From Cryobacterium algoritolerans (lineage in GTDB: Bacteria; Actinomycetota; Actinomycetes; Actinomycetales; Microbacteriaceae): a stretch of DNA of 64,000 bases. The notes under the pieces were generated by a model that searched no databases, was not told the DNA's origin, and saw nothing but the letters and a program-made list of their open reading frames with translations. Made by a program: the position numbers and the translations under genes. This document shows, piece after piece, positions 47,775 to 56,943 of this stretch. The stretch's first letter is position 1, and each line of letters opens with the position of its first letter. Where the stretch lies: contig NZ_SOFP01000072.1 in assembly GCF_004402785.1 (NCBI RefSeq), forward strand, positions 496 through 64,495, given 5' to 3'.

Positions 47775-50700
47775 ATGTTCACGAAAATTCTTGTTGCCAA
47801 CCGCGGGGAAATCGCGATTCGTGCGTTTCGTGCGGCCTATGAGCTCGGTGCCAAAACGGTAGCGGTGTTCCCCTTCGAGGACCGGAACTCCCTCCACCGG
47901 CTGAAGGCCGACGAGGCGTACCAGATCGGTGAGCCCGGGCATCCGGTGCGTGCGTACCTCACCGTGAGCGAGATCATCCGGGTAGCGAAGGAGAGCGGCG
48001 CCGACGCCATCTACCCCGGCTACGGGTTCCTCTCCGAGAACCCCGAACTGGCCCGCGCAGCCCGCGAAGCAGGCATCACCTTCATCGGCCCGGGCGAGCA
48101 CGTGCTGGAAATGGCCGGCAACAAGGTCACCGCCAAGGAACACGCGATCGCGGCCGGCGTGCCGGTGCTGGGGTCCAGTGCGCCGTCGCGCGACGTCGAC
48201 GAGTTGATCGCCGCGGCCGAGGCCATCGGCTTCCCCATCTTCGCGAAGGCCGTCGCCGGCGGTGGGGGGCGCGGCATGCGCCGGGTCGCCAAGATGAGCG
48301 AACTCCGCGGCTCCCTCGAAGAGGCGATGCGGGAGGCCAACAGCGCCTTCGGCGACCCGACCATGTTCCTCGAGCAGGCCGTGCTGCGACCCCGTCACAT
48401 TGAGGTGCAGATCCTGGCCGACACGACCGGCGCCACCGTGCACCTGTTCGAGCGCGACTGTTCGGTGCAGCGCAGACACCAGAAGGTCATCGAGATCGCC
48501 CCGGCGCCCAACCTCTCCGACGAGATCCGCCAGCGCCTCTACGCGGACGCCATCGCCTTCGCCGAGTCGATCGGCTATGTCAACGCCGGAACGGTCGAGT
48601 TCCTCCTCGACACCGTCGGCGAACGGGCCGGGCAGCACGTGTTCATCGAAATGAACCCGCGGATCCAGGTCGAGCACACGGTCACCGAGGAGGTGACGGA
48701 TGTCGACATCGTCGTCGCGCAGATCCGGATCGCCGCGGGGGAGACCCTCGCCGACCTCGGCCTGGCCCAGGATAAGATCCAGCTTCGCGGGGCCGCCCTG
48801 CAGTGCCGGATCACCACGGAAGACCCCACCATGGGCTTCCGGCCCGACACCGGCAAGATCACCACCTACCGCTCTCCCGGCGGCGCCGGCGTGCGCCTCG
48901 ACGGCGGAACCATCAACCCCGGCGCGCAGATCAGCCCGCACTTCGACTCGATGCTCGCCAAGCTCACCTGCCGTGGCCGTGACTTCACGTCCGCGGTGAC
49001 CCGATCAAAGCGCGCCCTGGCCGAGTTCCGCATCCGCGGGGTGTCGACGAATGTGTCCTTCCTGCAGGCTGTGCTCGACGACCCCGACTTCGCCGCCGGT
49101 AACCTGAGCACCTCCTTCATCGATGAGCGACCGGAGCTGCTCCGCGGCCGGGCCTCGAAGGACCGCGGCACAAAGATCTTGAACTGGCTCGCCGACGTCA
49201 CGGTCAACAAGCCCAACGGCGTGCCGATCACCCTGCTGAACCCGGCCGAGAAGCTACCGAAGCTCGACCTGTCCGTTGCGGCCCCGGTAGGTTCACGCCA
49301 GCGTCTCCAACTGCTCGGCCCGGTGGGCTTCGCCGCCGACCTGCGCGCGCAAAAGGCCCTCGCCGTCACCGACACGACCTTCCGCGACGCGCACCAGTCG
49401 CTGCTGGCGACGAGGGTGCGCACCCGCGACCTCGTCGCGGTCGCCCCCTACGTGGCACGGATGACCCCCGAGCTGCTCTCGATCGAGGCCTGGGGTGGAG
49501 CCACCTACGACGTGGCGTTGCGCTTCCTCGGCGAAGACCCGTGGGAACGCCTCGCGTCGCTTCGCGAGGCCCTGCCGAACATCAACGTGCAGATGCTGCT
49601 CCGCGGCCGCAACACCGTCGGTTACACGCCGTACCCGGTCGAGGTGACCCACGCCTTCGTGCGTGAGGCCTCTGACACCGGCGTCGACATCTTCCGGATC
49701 TTCGACGCGCTCAACGACGTGTCCCAGATGCGCCCGGCGATCGACGCGGTGCTCGCGACCGGCACGAGCGTGGCCGAAGTGGCCCTCTGCTACACGGGCG
49801 ACCTGCTCGACCCGGCCGAGAGCCTGTACACGCTCGACTACTACCTGCGGCTCGCGGAGCAGATCGTGGATTCCGGCGCGCACATCATCGCGATCAAGGA
49901 CATGGCCGGGCTGCTCCGCCCGGCGGCCGCCGAGAAGCTCGTGGCGGCCCTCCGCGACCGGTTCGAGCTGCCGGTGCACGTGCACACGCACGACACGCCG
50001 GGCGGGCAGCTGGCGACCCTGCTCGCCGCCGCGCGCGCCGGCGCCGACGCGGTCGACGTCGCAAGCGCCCCGATGGCCGGCACCACCAGTCAGCCCTCCG
50101 CCTCCTCGCTCGTCGCCGCGCTCGCCCACACCGAACGCGACACGGGAATCTCGTTGAAGGCAGTCTGCGACCTCGAGCCGTATTGGGAGGACGTGCGCCG
50201 GGTCTACCACCCCTTCGAATCGGGCCTCCGCGCTCCGACCGGCCGGGTCTACACCCATGAGATCCCCGGCGGCCAGCTCTCCAACCTGCGCACCCAGGCG
50301 GTCGCGCTGGGCCTGGCCGACGACTTCGAACTGATCGAGGACATGTACGCCGCGGCGAACAACATCCTCGGCCGAGTGCCGAAGGTCACCCCCTCGTCGA
50401 AGGTCGTCGGCGACCTCGCCCTCTACCTCGCCGCGGTGCGCGCCGACCCGGCAGATTTCGCCGAGAACCCCGGCAACTATGACGTGCCGGACTCGGTGAT
50501 CGGCTTCATGGCCGGGGAACTGGGCGACCTGCCCGGAGGCTGGCCCGAACCTTTCCGCAGCAAGGTGCTCGCCGGGCGCAACATCCGTATCGGGGTCACC
50601 GAGCTCACCGCTGAGGAACGCGACGCCCTCGGCAAGGATAGTCTCACCCGCCGGGCGATGCTCAACCAGCTGCTCTTCCCGGCGCCGACGCGCCAGTATG

Positions 50701-51179
50701 AGCAGATCCGCGAGCTGTTCGGGGACCTGTCGGTGCTCGACACCGTCGACTACCTCAACGGCCTCCAGCAAGGCACGGAGCACGCCGTCGAGATCGCCAG
50801 GGGTGTGCGGCTGTACGTGGGCCTCGAAGCAATCAGCGAGGCAGACGACAAGGGTATGCGCACCGTCATGACGACGCTCAACGGGCAGCTCCGCCCGGTG
50901 TTCGTGCGCGACCGCAGCATCACCGTCAGCACCAAGGCGGCGGAGAAGGCGGATGCGAACCGGCCGGGCCAGGTTGCCGCCCCGTTCTCCGGGGTGGTCA
51001 CCCTGCAGGTCGAGGAGGGTGACACCATCGAGGCCGGACAGAGCGTGGCGTCCATCGAAGCGATGAAGATGGAAGCGGCGATCACCTCTCCCATCAGCGG
51101 TGTCGTCGACCGGGTCGCGATTCCCAAAACCCAGCAGGTGGATGCGGGCGATCTGCTCGTGGTGGTGCGACCGCGCTAG
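47775..51179 (+). CDS. pyc: Pyruvate carboxylase
   Basis: 1134 residues from ATG 47775 (MFTKILVANRGEIAIRAFRAAYELG, with GAAAGG upstream). Biotin carboxylase domain at 1-450 with the ATP-grasp loop GGGGRGMRRV and the EMNPRIQVEHTVTEE motif. Carboxyltransferase domain at about 530-800 (DTTFRDAHQSLLATRVRT; metal site HVHTHDTPGGQ). Biotin-carrier domain at the C-terminus with biotinyl-lysine Lys1098 in EAMKMEAA. Anaplerotic: makes oxaloacetate from pyruvate. Confidence 0.98.
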   Translation: MFTKILVANRGEIAIRAFRAAYELGAKTVAVFPFEDRNSLHRLKADEAYQIGEPGHPVRAYLTVSEIIRVAKESGADAIYPGYGFLSENPELARAAREAGITFIGPGEHVLEMAGNKVTAKEHAIAAGVPVLGSSAPSRDVDELIAAAEAIGFPIFAKAVAGGGGRGMRRVAKMSELRGSLEEAMREANSAFGDPTMFLEQAVLRPRHIEVQILADTTGATVHLFERDCSVQRRHQKVIEIAPAPNLSDEIRQRLYADAIAFAESIGYVNAGTVEFLLDTVGERAGQHVFIEMNPRIQVEHTVTEEVTDVDIVVAQIRIAAGETLADLGLAQDKIQLRGAALQCRITTEDPTMGFRPDTGKITTYRSPGGAGVRLDGGTINPGAQISPHFDSMLAKLTCRGRDFTSAVTRSKRALAEFRIRGVSTNVSFLQAVLDDPDFAAGNLSTSFIDERPELLRGRASKDRGTKILNWLADVTVNKPNGVPITLLNPAEKLPKLDLSVAAPVGSRQRLQLLGPVGFAADLRAQKALAVTDTTFRDAHQSLLATRVRTRDLVAVAPYVARMTPELLSIEAWGGATYDVALRFLGEDPWERLASLREALPNINVQMLLRGRNTVGYTPYPVEVTHAFVREASDTGVDIFRIFDALNDVSQMRPAIDAVLATGTSVAEVALCYTGDLLDPAESLYTLDYYLRLAEQIVDSGAHIIAIKDMAGLLRPAAAEKLVAALRDRFELPVHVHTHDTPGGQLATLLAAARAGADAVDVASAPMAGTTSQPSASSLVAALAHTERDTGISLKAVCDLEPYWEDVRRVYHPFESGLRAPTGRVYTHEIPGGQLSNLRTQAVALGLADDFELIEDMYAAANNILGRVPKVTPSSKVVGDLALYLAAVRADPADFAENPGNYDVPDSVIGFMAGELGDLPGGWPEPFRSKVLAGRNIRIGVTELTAEERDALGKDSLTRRAMLNQLLFPAPTRQYEQIRELFGDLSVLDTVDYLNGLQQGTEHAVEIARGVRLYVGLEAISEADDKGMRTVMTTLNGQLRPVFVRDRSITVSTKAAEKADANRPGQVAAPFSGVVTLQVEEGDTIEAGQSVASIEAMKMEAAITSPISGVVDRVAIPKTQQVDAGDLLVVVRPR

Positions 51180-51215
51180 GATTGGGGCCGATCTATCGAC
51201 GAAGGGACGGGTCTT

Positions 51216-52547
51216 TTGTCAGATAAGCGCACGGGCGACGAGGTCTCCGGCCAGGAACCCTCCATGACGCCGGGCACAGTTCCCGGTGACGAGTACAACA
51301 GCGAATTGCCGCCGCACACGATTCACAACCTGGCGGCTGCGCTTCCGGGCAGCCTGAACGGTCGAGCGGACGCGTCGTTGTCCGCTCGACCGGCGGCAAA
51401 CGAACGGGCCGGCCGCTCCGGCCGGCCCGGGACAGTGGACACCGGTGCGCACCCGGCCACGCACACGGTCGAGATCAGCACGCCGGGGATTCCCCGCGCC
51501 GCCCGGCCGGCGCCGGGCGTCGTCGTCGCCCTGTCGGCCCCGGCCGCGGACGCCGCCGCGCACTCCCGTCGTGAGCGCCTGCGCACGGAGAACGGGTCGG
51601 CGCCTGAGTCGGCGGCGATGCTCACCTCCGACCGCCTGCTCGCGGTCAACCGTAAGACCAAACCGCCGCCCCACGGCACCTGGAACAGCTTCGTCTACGC
51701 GGCGACCCTGCACCTGGTGAACCTCGGCGATTCGGCGAAGGTGCGCGCCCACGACGCGATGGACGAGCGCATCCGCCGGGAATTCGAGGGCGGCACCCGG
51801 TTCGTGCCGATCCTCACCCGCAAGGGTGGCGTGGGCAAGACCACCGTCACCGCCCTGCTCGGCATGGCCCTGGCCGACGCCCGCGAAGATCGGATCATCG
51901 CCGTCGACGCGAATCCCGACCGTGGCACGCTCTCCGAACGGGTCAGCAAACAGACCAGGTCGACTGTGCGGGACGTGGTGTCGAAGGCCGCGTCGATCGG
52001 AGGCTTCACCGACTTCTCAGCGCTGGTCTCCCGCGACGCCACCCGGCTGGACATCCTCGCCTCCGACACCGACCCGTTGCTCTCCGAAGCGTTCGACGAG
52101 AACGACTACAACGTCGTCGCCGACCTTGCCGCCCGGTACTACTCCATCATGCTCACCGACTGCGGCACAGGGATCGTTCACTCGGTCATGCGCGCCACCC
52201 TGCAGCGCGCGGACTCGATCGTCATTGTCTCCGGCGGCAGCGTCGACGAGGCTCGCCTTGCCTCCGAGACCCTGACCTGGCTGGAGGCCAACGGTTACGG
52301 AGACCTGGTGCAGAACGCCATCGTCGCCCTCAACACGGCGACTGCGGGCACCAACCTGGTCAAGCTCGAGGAAATCGAGTCGCATTTCCGTTCGAGGGTG
52401 CGCGAGATCGTGCGGATCCCGTATGACCCGCAGCTGGCCGCCGGGAGCGTCATCTCCTACAACGACCTCAAGCCCATCACCCAGCTTGCGGCCAGGACCC
52501 TTGCGGCACTCGTGGTGGAGGGCCTGCCGGCCGACCGGGCGATCTGA
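51216..52547 (+). CDS. MinD/ParA-like ATPase with long disordered N-terminus (EspI-like)
   Basis: 443 residues, TTG start with GAAGGGA upstream. The first 150 residues are low-complexity (Ala, Arg, Pro), followed by a spacer and a P-loop ATPase domain: RKGGVGKTTVTALLGMALAD (Walker A about 203-210), IIAVDANPDRGTL. This N-terminal disorder plus DANPD type is shared with EspI/SCO5717-like ATPases linked to ESX secretion in other Actinobacteria. No ESX gene is visible in this window. Role unknown here. Confidence 0.85.
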   Translation: MSDKRTGDEVSGQEPSMTPGTVPGDEYNSELPPHTIHNLAAALPGSLNGRADASLSARPAANERAGRSGRPGTVDTGAHPATHTVEISTPGIPRAARPAPGVVVALSAPAADAAAHSRRERLRTENGSAPESAAMLTSDRLLAVNRKTKPPPHGTWNSFVYAATLHLVNLGDSAKVRAHDAMDERIRREFEGGTRFVPILTRKGGVGKTTVTALLGMALADAREDRIIAVDANPDRGTLSERVSKQTRSTVRDVVSKAASIGGFTDFSALVSRDATRLDILASDTDPLLSEAFDENDYNVVADLAARYYSIMLTDCGTGIVHSVMRATLQRADSIVIVSGGSVDEARLASETLTWLEANGYGDLVQNAIVALNTATAGTNLVKLEEIESHFRSRVREIVRIPYDPQLAAGSVISYNDLKPITQLAARTLAALVVEGLPADRAI

Positions 52548-52646
52548 ACCGAGCGCACCGAGCGCACCGGCACCTACCAGCGCCGGCACCACCAGCGCCA
52601 CCGTCACCGCGGCAATCACCGCACGAACAGACTTGGAGTCTTCCCT

Positions 52647-53138
52647 GTGCCCGAGCGCCAGATCCGACTATTCGGAGATCCCGTACTCAAGACCGTCTCC
52701 GACCCGATCGGCATCATCGATGCCCGGGTGCGGGGTCTCGTCGACGACCTGGTTGACAGCGTACGTCTCCCCGGCCGGGCCGGCGTTGCCGCGTCGCAGA
52801 TCGGCGTCAATCTGCGGGCCTTCAGCTACAACGTCGACGGCGAAATCGGCTACATCCTCAACCCGGTCGTCGTCGAGGTGACCGGCGAGCCCGTGCTGGT
52901 TGAGGAGGGCTGCCTGTCGGTGCCCGGCCTCTGGTACCCGACCAGTCGCTTCCCCTTCGCACGCGTCTCCGGCATCGACCTGGAGGGGAACCCGGTCGAA
53001 CTGTCCGGGACCGGCATCATGGCGCAGGCGCTGCAGCACGAGACCGATCACCTGGACGGTTTGCTATACCTCGACCGGCTCGACAAGGAGAATCGGCGGG
53101 CCGCCATGAAGGAGATCCGGCAGTCCACCTGGTTCTGA
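52647..53138 (+). CDS. def: Peptide deformylase
   Basis: 163 residues, GTG start behind TTGGAGTC. All three motifs are present: GVAASQIG (residues 46-53, with Ser where most have Pro), EGCLSVPG (metal ligand Cys89) and HETDHLDG (His131, Glu132, His135). Removes the formyl group from new proteins. The 99-base leader has repeated CCGAGCGCA/CACCAGCGCC bits. Convergent with the acyl-CoA synthetase gene. Confidence 0.95.
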   Translation: MPERQIRLFGDPVLKTVSDPIGIIDARVRGLVDDLVDSVRLPGRAGVAASQIGVNLRAFSYNVDGEIGYILNPVVVEVTGEPVLVEEGCLSVPGLWYPTSRFPFARVSGIDLEGNPVELSGTGIMAQALQHETDHLDGLLYLDRLDKENRRAAMKEIRQSTWF

Positions 53139-53163
53139 CCCGTGCGTGGGCCCGCTGCACGCC

Positions 53164-54996
53164 TCAGGCGCGCAGCGGGGTGCTCTCGGTGATCGGCGCA
53201 CCCGCGTACATACCCGCGATGACGTCGGCGAAGTCCTTGAGGATCAGGTCCCGCTTGATGCTCAGCTTCGGGGTGAGATAGCCGTTGTCCTCGGTGAGCT
53301 CGGTGGTGAGCACGATGAACTTGCGGATCGACTCGGCCCGGGAGACGTGATCGTTGGCGTGGTCGACCGCGCGCTGCACCTCGGCGACGACCTTCGGATT
53401 CACGGCCGCCTCGGCCAGCGACATGCCGGCATCCTCACCGTTGTTGTTCAGCCAGACCGCGAGCATGTCAGGGTCGAGCGTCACCAGGGCCGCGATGAAC
53501 GGTTTGCGGTCACCAACGACAACGACCTGCCCGATCAGCGGATTGGACCGGATCGGGTCTTCGAGGGCGGCCGGGGCGACGTTCTTGCCGCCGGCCGTGA
53601 CGATGATCTCCTTCTTGCGCCCGGTGATGGTGAGGAATCCCTCGCTGTCGAAGTCACCGATGTCGCCGGTGCGGAGCCAGCCGTCCTGGAATGCGGCAGC
53701 GGTCGCCTCCGGGTTCTTCCAGTACTCCTTGAAGACGTTGACGCCCTTCACCTCGATCTCACCGTCGTCCATGATGCGCACGGAGACGCCGGGCAGGGGC
53801 GGGCCGACGGTGCCGATCTTGAACTTGGTCGCGAGCCCGACGCTGGTCGGCGCCGTGGTCTCGGTGAGTCCGTAGCCCTCGAGGATCTTAATCCCCAGGC
53901 TGTGGTAGAAGTGGCCGAGGTGAGCGCCGAGGGGCGCGGACCCCGACACGGCGTACTTGACGTTGCCGCCCATCGCGGCGCGCAGCTTGCTGTAGACGAG
54001 ACGGTCGAAGATGGCGAACTTGATCTTCATCATCAGCGGAACCGGTTTGCCCTGGTCGACGGCGATCGAATGGTCCACGGCGATCTGCGCCGCCGCCTCG
54101 AAGATCTTGCCGCGACCGGCCGCCTCGGCCTTCTGCTCGGCGGAGTTATAGACCTTTTCGAAGACGCGGGGGACAGCCAGCAGGAAGGTCGGCTTGAACG
54201 TGCCGAGCGCGGGCAGCAACTGACGGGTGTCCGGTTGGTGGCCGACCCGCACGCCCGACTGCACACAGAGCACGGCGATGAACCGGGCGAAGATGTGTGC
54301 GGTGGTGATGAAGAGCAGCGTGGATGCTCCATGCTCGTCCTCGAGCACCTCTTTGAGGGCCACGGAGGCGTTGCGGGTCGTCTCCACGAAGTTGGAGTGG
54401 GTGAGCACGCAGCCCTTCGGGCGGCCCGTCGACCCGGAGGTGTAGATGAGCGTGGCCATGTCGTCGCCCACGGCGATGTTGCGGCGGCGCTCGATCTCCG
54501 CATCCGTGACGCCCGTGCCGGAGGCGGCGAGTTTGTCGAGGTCGCCGAGGCCGATCTGCCAGACGGTTTGGATGCTCGGCAGTTCGGGGTGCACCTCGTC
54601 GAACCGGGAGAAGTGGTCGGCCGTCTCGAGGATCACGGCGGTGGCGCCGGAATCACCGAGGATCCACTGGATCTGGATGGGGGAGCTGGTCTCATAGACC
54701 GGCACGAGCACAGCACCTGCATACCAGGCAGCGAAGTCGATCAGCGTCCACTCATACCTGGTCTTGCACATCAGGCCGATCTTGTCGCCGGGTTCGATCC
54801 CTCCGGCGACGAGGCCCTTGGCCAGGGCAACCACCTGGCGGTGGAATTCCGCGGTGGTGACCGGGACCCATTGGCCGTTGACGGGAAGCGAGAAGAGCAC
54901 GGACTCCGGCGTGGCCGCGACGCGAGCGGCCAGGAGGTCGGTGACGTTGGCCTCGGGGTCGGCGGGAACGATAGCGGGCTGGTCGAACTGTTTCAC
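53164..54996 (-). CDS. Long-chain acyl-CoA synthetase (FadD15-like)
   Basis: 610 residues from GTG 54996, with AGGAG five bases upstream. Adenylate-forming signature TLIYTSGSTGRPKGCVLTH, then GYGLTETTAP and the C-terminal LRTGDIGDFDSEGFLTITGRKKEIIVTAGGKNVAP. Activates fatty acids to acyl-CoA through acyl-AMP. It is divergent from the glucokinase gene. The neighbourhood (fadD, plsC, aroG, pknL, idsA) matches mycobacteria. Confidence 0.93.
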   Translation of the reverse strand: MKQFDQPAIVPADPEANVTDLLAARVAATPESVLFSLPVNGQWVPVTTAEFHRQVVALAKGLVAGGIEPGDKIGLMCKTRYEWTLIDFAAWYAGAVLVPVYETSSPIQIQWILGDSGATAVILETADHFSRFDEVHPELPSIQTVWQIGLGDLDKLAASGTGVTDAEIERRRNIAVGDDMATLIYTSGSTGRPKGCVLTHSNFVETTRNASVALKEVLEDEHGASTLLFITTAHIFARFIAVLCVQSGVRVGHQPDTRQLLPALGTFKPTFLLAVPRVFEKVYNSAEQKAEAAGRGKIFEAAAQIAVDHSIAVDQGKPVPLMMKIKFAIFDRLVYSKLRAAMGGNVKYAVSGSAPLGAHLGHFYHSLGIKILEGYGLTETTAPTSVGLATKFKIGTVGPPLPGVSVRIMDDGEIEVKGVNVFKEYWKNPEATAAAFQDGWLRTGDIGDFDSEGFLTITGRKKEIIVTAGGKNVAPAALEDPIRSNPLIGQVVVVGDRKPFIAALVTLDPDMLAVWLNNNGEDAGMSLAEAAVNPKVVAEVQRAVDHANDHVSRAESIRKFIVLTTELTEDNGYLTPKLSIKRDLILKDFADVIAGMYAGAPITESTPLRA

Positions 54997-55169
54997 GGTA
55001 ACTCCTTTGGCACCGGACGGGATTTCCCCCACTCTATCCGGGTGGGCCGGCGGTCGTGGACGTTTCGCCTGGCCGTGCGCTGGTTCACTACACTCTAGAG
55101 GGGACGCCCCGGCAGCTCTGATCGCTCTGCGGCCCAATTCCCCGGCCACGCCTAAGAAAGAAGTTCGCT

Positions 55170-56117
55170 GTGCACGCGATTGGGATTGACATCGGTGGCA
55201 CGAAGATCGCCGCCGCCCTCGTCGACGAATTCGGAACGATCATCCGTTCCGATCGCCGCCCGACCACAGCGAGCGACCCGCGCGGCATCGAAGACGCCGT
55301 CGTCGAGATGATCACGGGGCTCGCCGAAGGCGAGGAGGTCGTCGCCGCCGGAATCGCCGCGGCCGGGTTCATCGACGCGGCCCAGTCCGTCGTCTACTAC
55401 GGCCCCAACGTCAACTGGCGCCACGAACCTCTTCGGGCAACCCTCGAGGCGCGCCTGGACATGCCGATCCTGATCGAGAACGACGCCAACGCCGCCGGCT
55501 GGGCCGAATTCTGTTTCGGCGCCGGCCAGATGTACAGCGACATGGTCATGCTCACCATCGGCACCGGCGTCGGCGGCGCGATCATCTCCGAAAACCGGCT
55601 CTTTCGCGGCGGCTTCGGCTGCGCCGCAGAGCTTGGGCACCTGCGGATCGTCCCGAACGGGCGCTCCTGCGGCTGCGGCGCCCAGGGCTGCATCGAGCAG
55701 TACGGTTCCGGCCGTGCCCTGCTCCGGATCGCCAACGAGCTGGCGGATGCCGGCGGAATCGGCCAAGGCCTCGCCGCCGCCCGCAAGGGGAAGGGCAAGC
55801 TGACCGGCAAGGACGTGGGTCGGTTGATCCAGGACGGCGACAACGGCGCGCTGGCCGCGCTGCGCCAGCTGGGCAGTTCGCTCGGCCAGGCCTGTGCCAG
55901 CCTCTCCGCCGTGCTCGACCCGCAGATCTTCGTCTTCGGAGGGGGAGTCGCCGACGCCGGCGACCTGCTGCTGGAGCCGATTCGGGCCGCCTACCTGGAG
56001 AACCTCCCGGCCAGGGGCTACCACCCCGAGGCGGAGTTCGCCATTGCCCAGCTCGTGAACGATGCCGGCGTGGTCGGTGCGGCCGACCTCGCGCGGAAGC
56101 ACGTTTTCACGAAGTAG
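55170..56117 (+). CDS. ROK-family glucokinase
   Basis: 315 residues, GTG start. Phosphate-binding motif AIGIDIGGTKIAAALVDEFG at the N-terminus; catalytic Asp in IENDANAAGWAE; ROK zinc/signature motif in CAAELGHLRIV and GRSCGCGAQGCIEQYGSG. Phosphorylates glucose with ATP (or polyphosphate in related enzymes). As in Corynebacterium, it lies next to plsC and aroG. Confidence 0.93.
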   Translation: MHAIGIDIGGTKIAAALVDEFGTIIRSDRRPTTASDPRGIEDAVVEMITGLAEGEEVVAAGIAAAGFIDAAQSVVYYGPNVNWRHEPLRATLEARLDMPILIENDANAAGWAEFCFGAGQMYSDMVMLTIGTGVGGAIISENRLFRGGFGCAAELGHLRIVPNGRSCGCGAQGCIEQYGSGRALLRIANELADAGGIGQGLAAARKGKGKLTGKDVGRLIQDGDNGALAALRQLGSSLGQACASLSAVLDPQIFVFGGGVADAGDLLLEPIRAAYLENLPARGYHPEAEFAIAQLVNDAGVVGAADLARKHVFTK

Positions 56118-56145
56118 GCTCAGGGAGTCCAACGGAGGGAGCCCA

Positions 56146-56835
56146 ATGTTTTATTGGTTCATGAAAAACATTGTCATCGGTCCCCTGGTGCTCGGAATCT
56201 TCCGGCCCTGGGTGGTCGGGCTGGGGAACATCCCCAAAGAGGGCGGCGTGATCCTCGCCAGCAACCACCTGTCTTTCATCGACTCGGTGTTCCTCCCCCT
56301 GGTCGTCTCCAGGCGGGTCGTCTTCCTGGCCAAGAGCGAGTACTTCACTGGCAAGGGCCTCAAGGGCTGGGCCACGCGCCAGTTCTTCAAGGCCACCGGC
56401 CAGCTTCCGATCGACCGCTCGGGCGGCAAGGCCTCCGAGGACTCCCTCAACACCGGCCTGCGCGTGCTCGCCGGCGGCGGCGTGCTCGGCATCTATCCGG
56501 AGGGCACGCGTAGCCCTGACGCCAAGATGTACCGCGGCCGCACCGGGGTGGCCCGAATGGTGCTCGAGGCTGGCGTGCCGGTGATCCCCGTCGCGATGAT
56601 CGACACCGAGAAGGCCATGCCAACCGGCACCCGCATCCCGAAGGTGCGCCGGATCGGCGTCGTGATCGGCACGCCACTGGACTTCAGCCGGTTCGACGGC
56701 ATGGAGGGCGACCGGTTCGTGCTGCGCTCGATCACCGACGAACTGATGTACGAACTGCAGCGACTGAGCACTCAGGAGTACGTGGACGTCTACGCCACCA
56801 GCGTGAAAGAAAAGCGGGCAAGCCTTTCGCGATAA
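56146..56835 (+). CDS. plsC: 1-acyl-sn-glycerol-3-phosphate acyltransferase (PlsC family)
   Basis: 229 residues from ATG 56146, with GGAGGGAG upstream. Acyltransferase motif I NHLSFID (HxxxxD, H near residue 43), motif III IYPEGTRSPDAKMYRGRTGVA. An N-terminal hydrophobic stretch (MKNIVIGPLVLGIF) probably anchors it to the membrane. Second acylation in phosphatidic acid synthesis. Starts 28 bases after the glucokinase gene. Confidence 0.92.
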   Translation: MFYWFMKNIVIGPLVLGIFRPWVVGLGNIPKEGGVILASNHLSFIDSVFLPLVVSRRVVFLAKSEYFTGKGLKGWATRQFFKATGQLPIDRSGGKASEDSLNTGLRVLAGGGVLGIYPEGTRSPDAKMYRGRTGVARMVLEAGVPVIPVAMIDTEKAMPTGTRIPKVRRIGVVIGTPLDFSRFDGMEGDRFVLRSITDELMYELQRLSTQEYVDVYATSVKEKRASLSR

Positions 56836-56943
56836 GCTCGCGTCATTGGTTTCGCCCAGATTCCCCGGCCGCAACCGGCCACAAACCCACCCCCGGCAGG
56901 CAAGATTCCCGCGTGCCGCGCAAGAGAAAACAGGACTAGCCCA

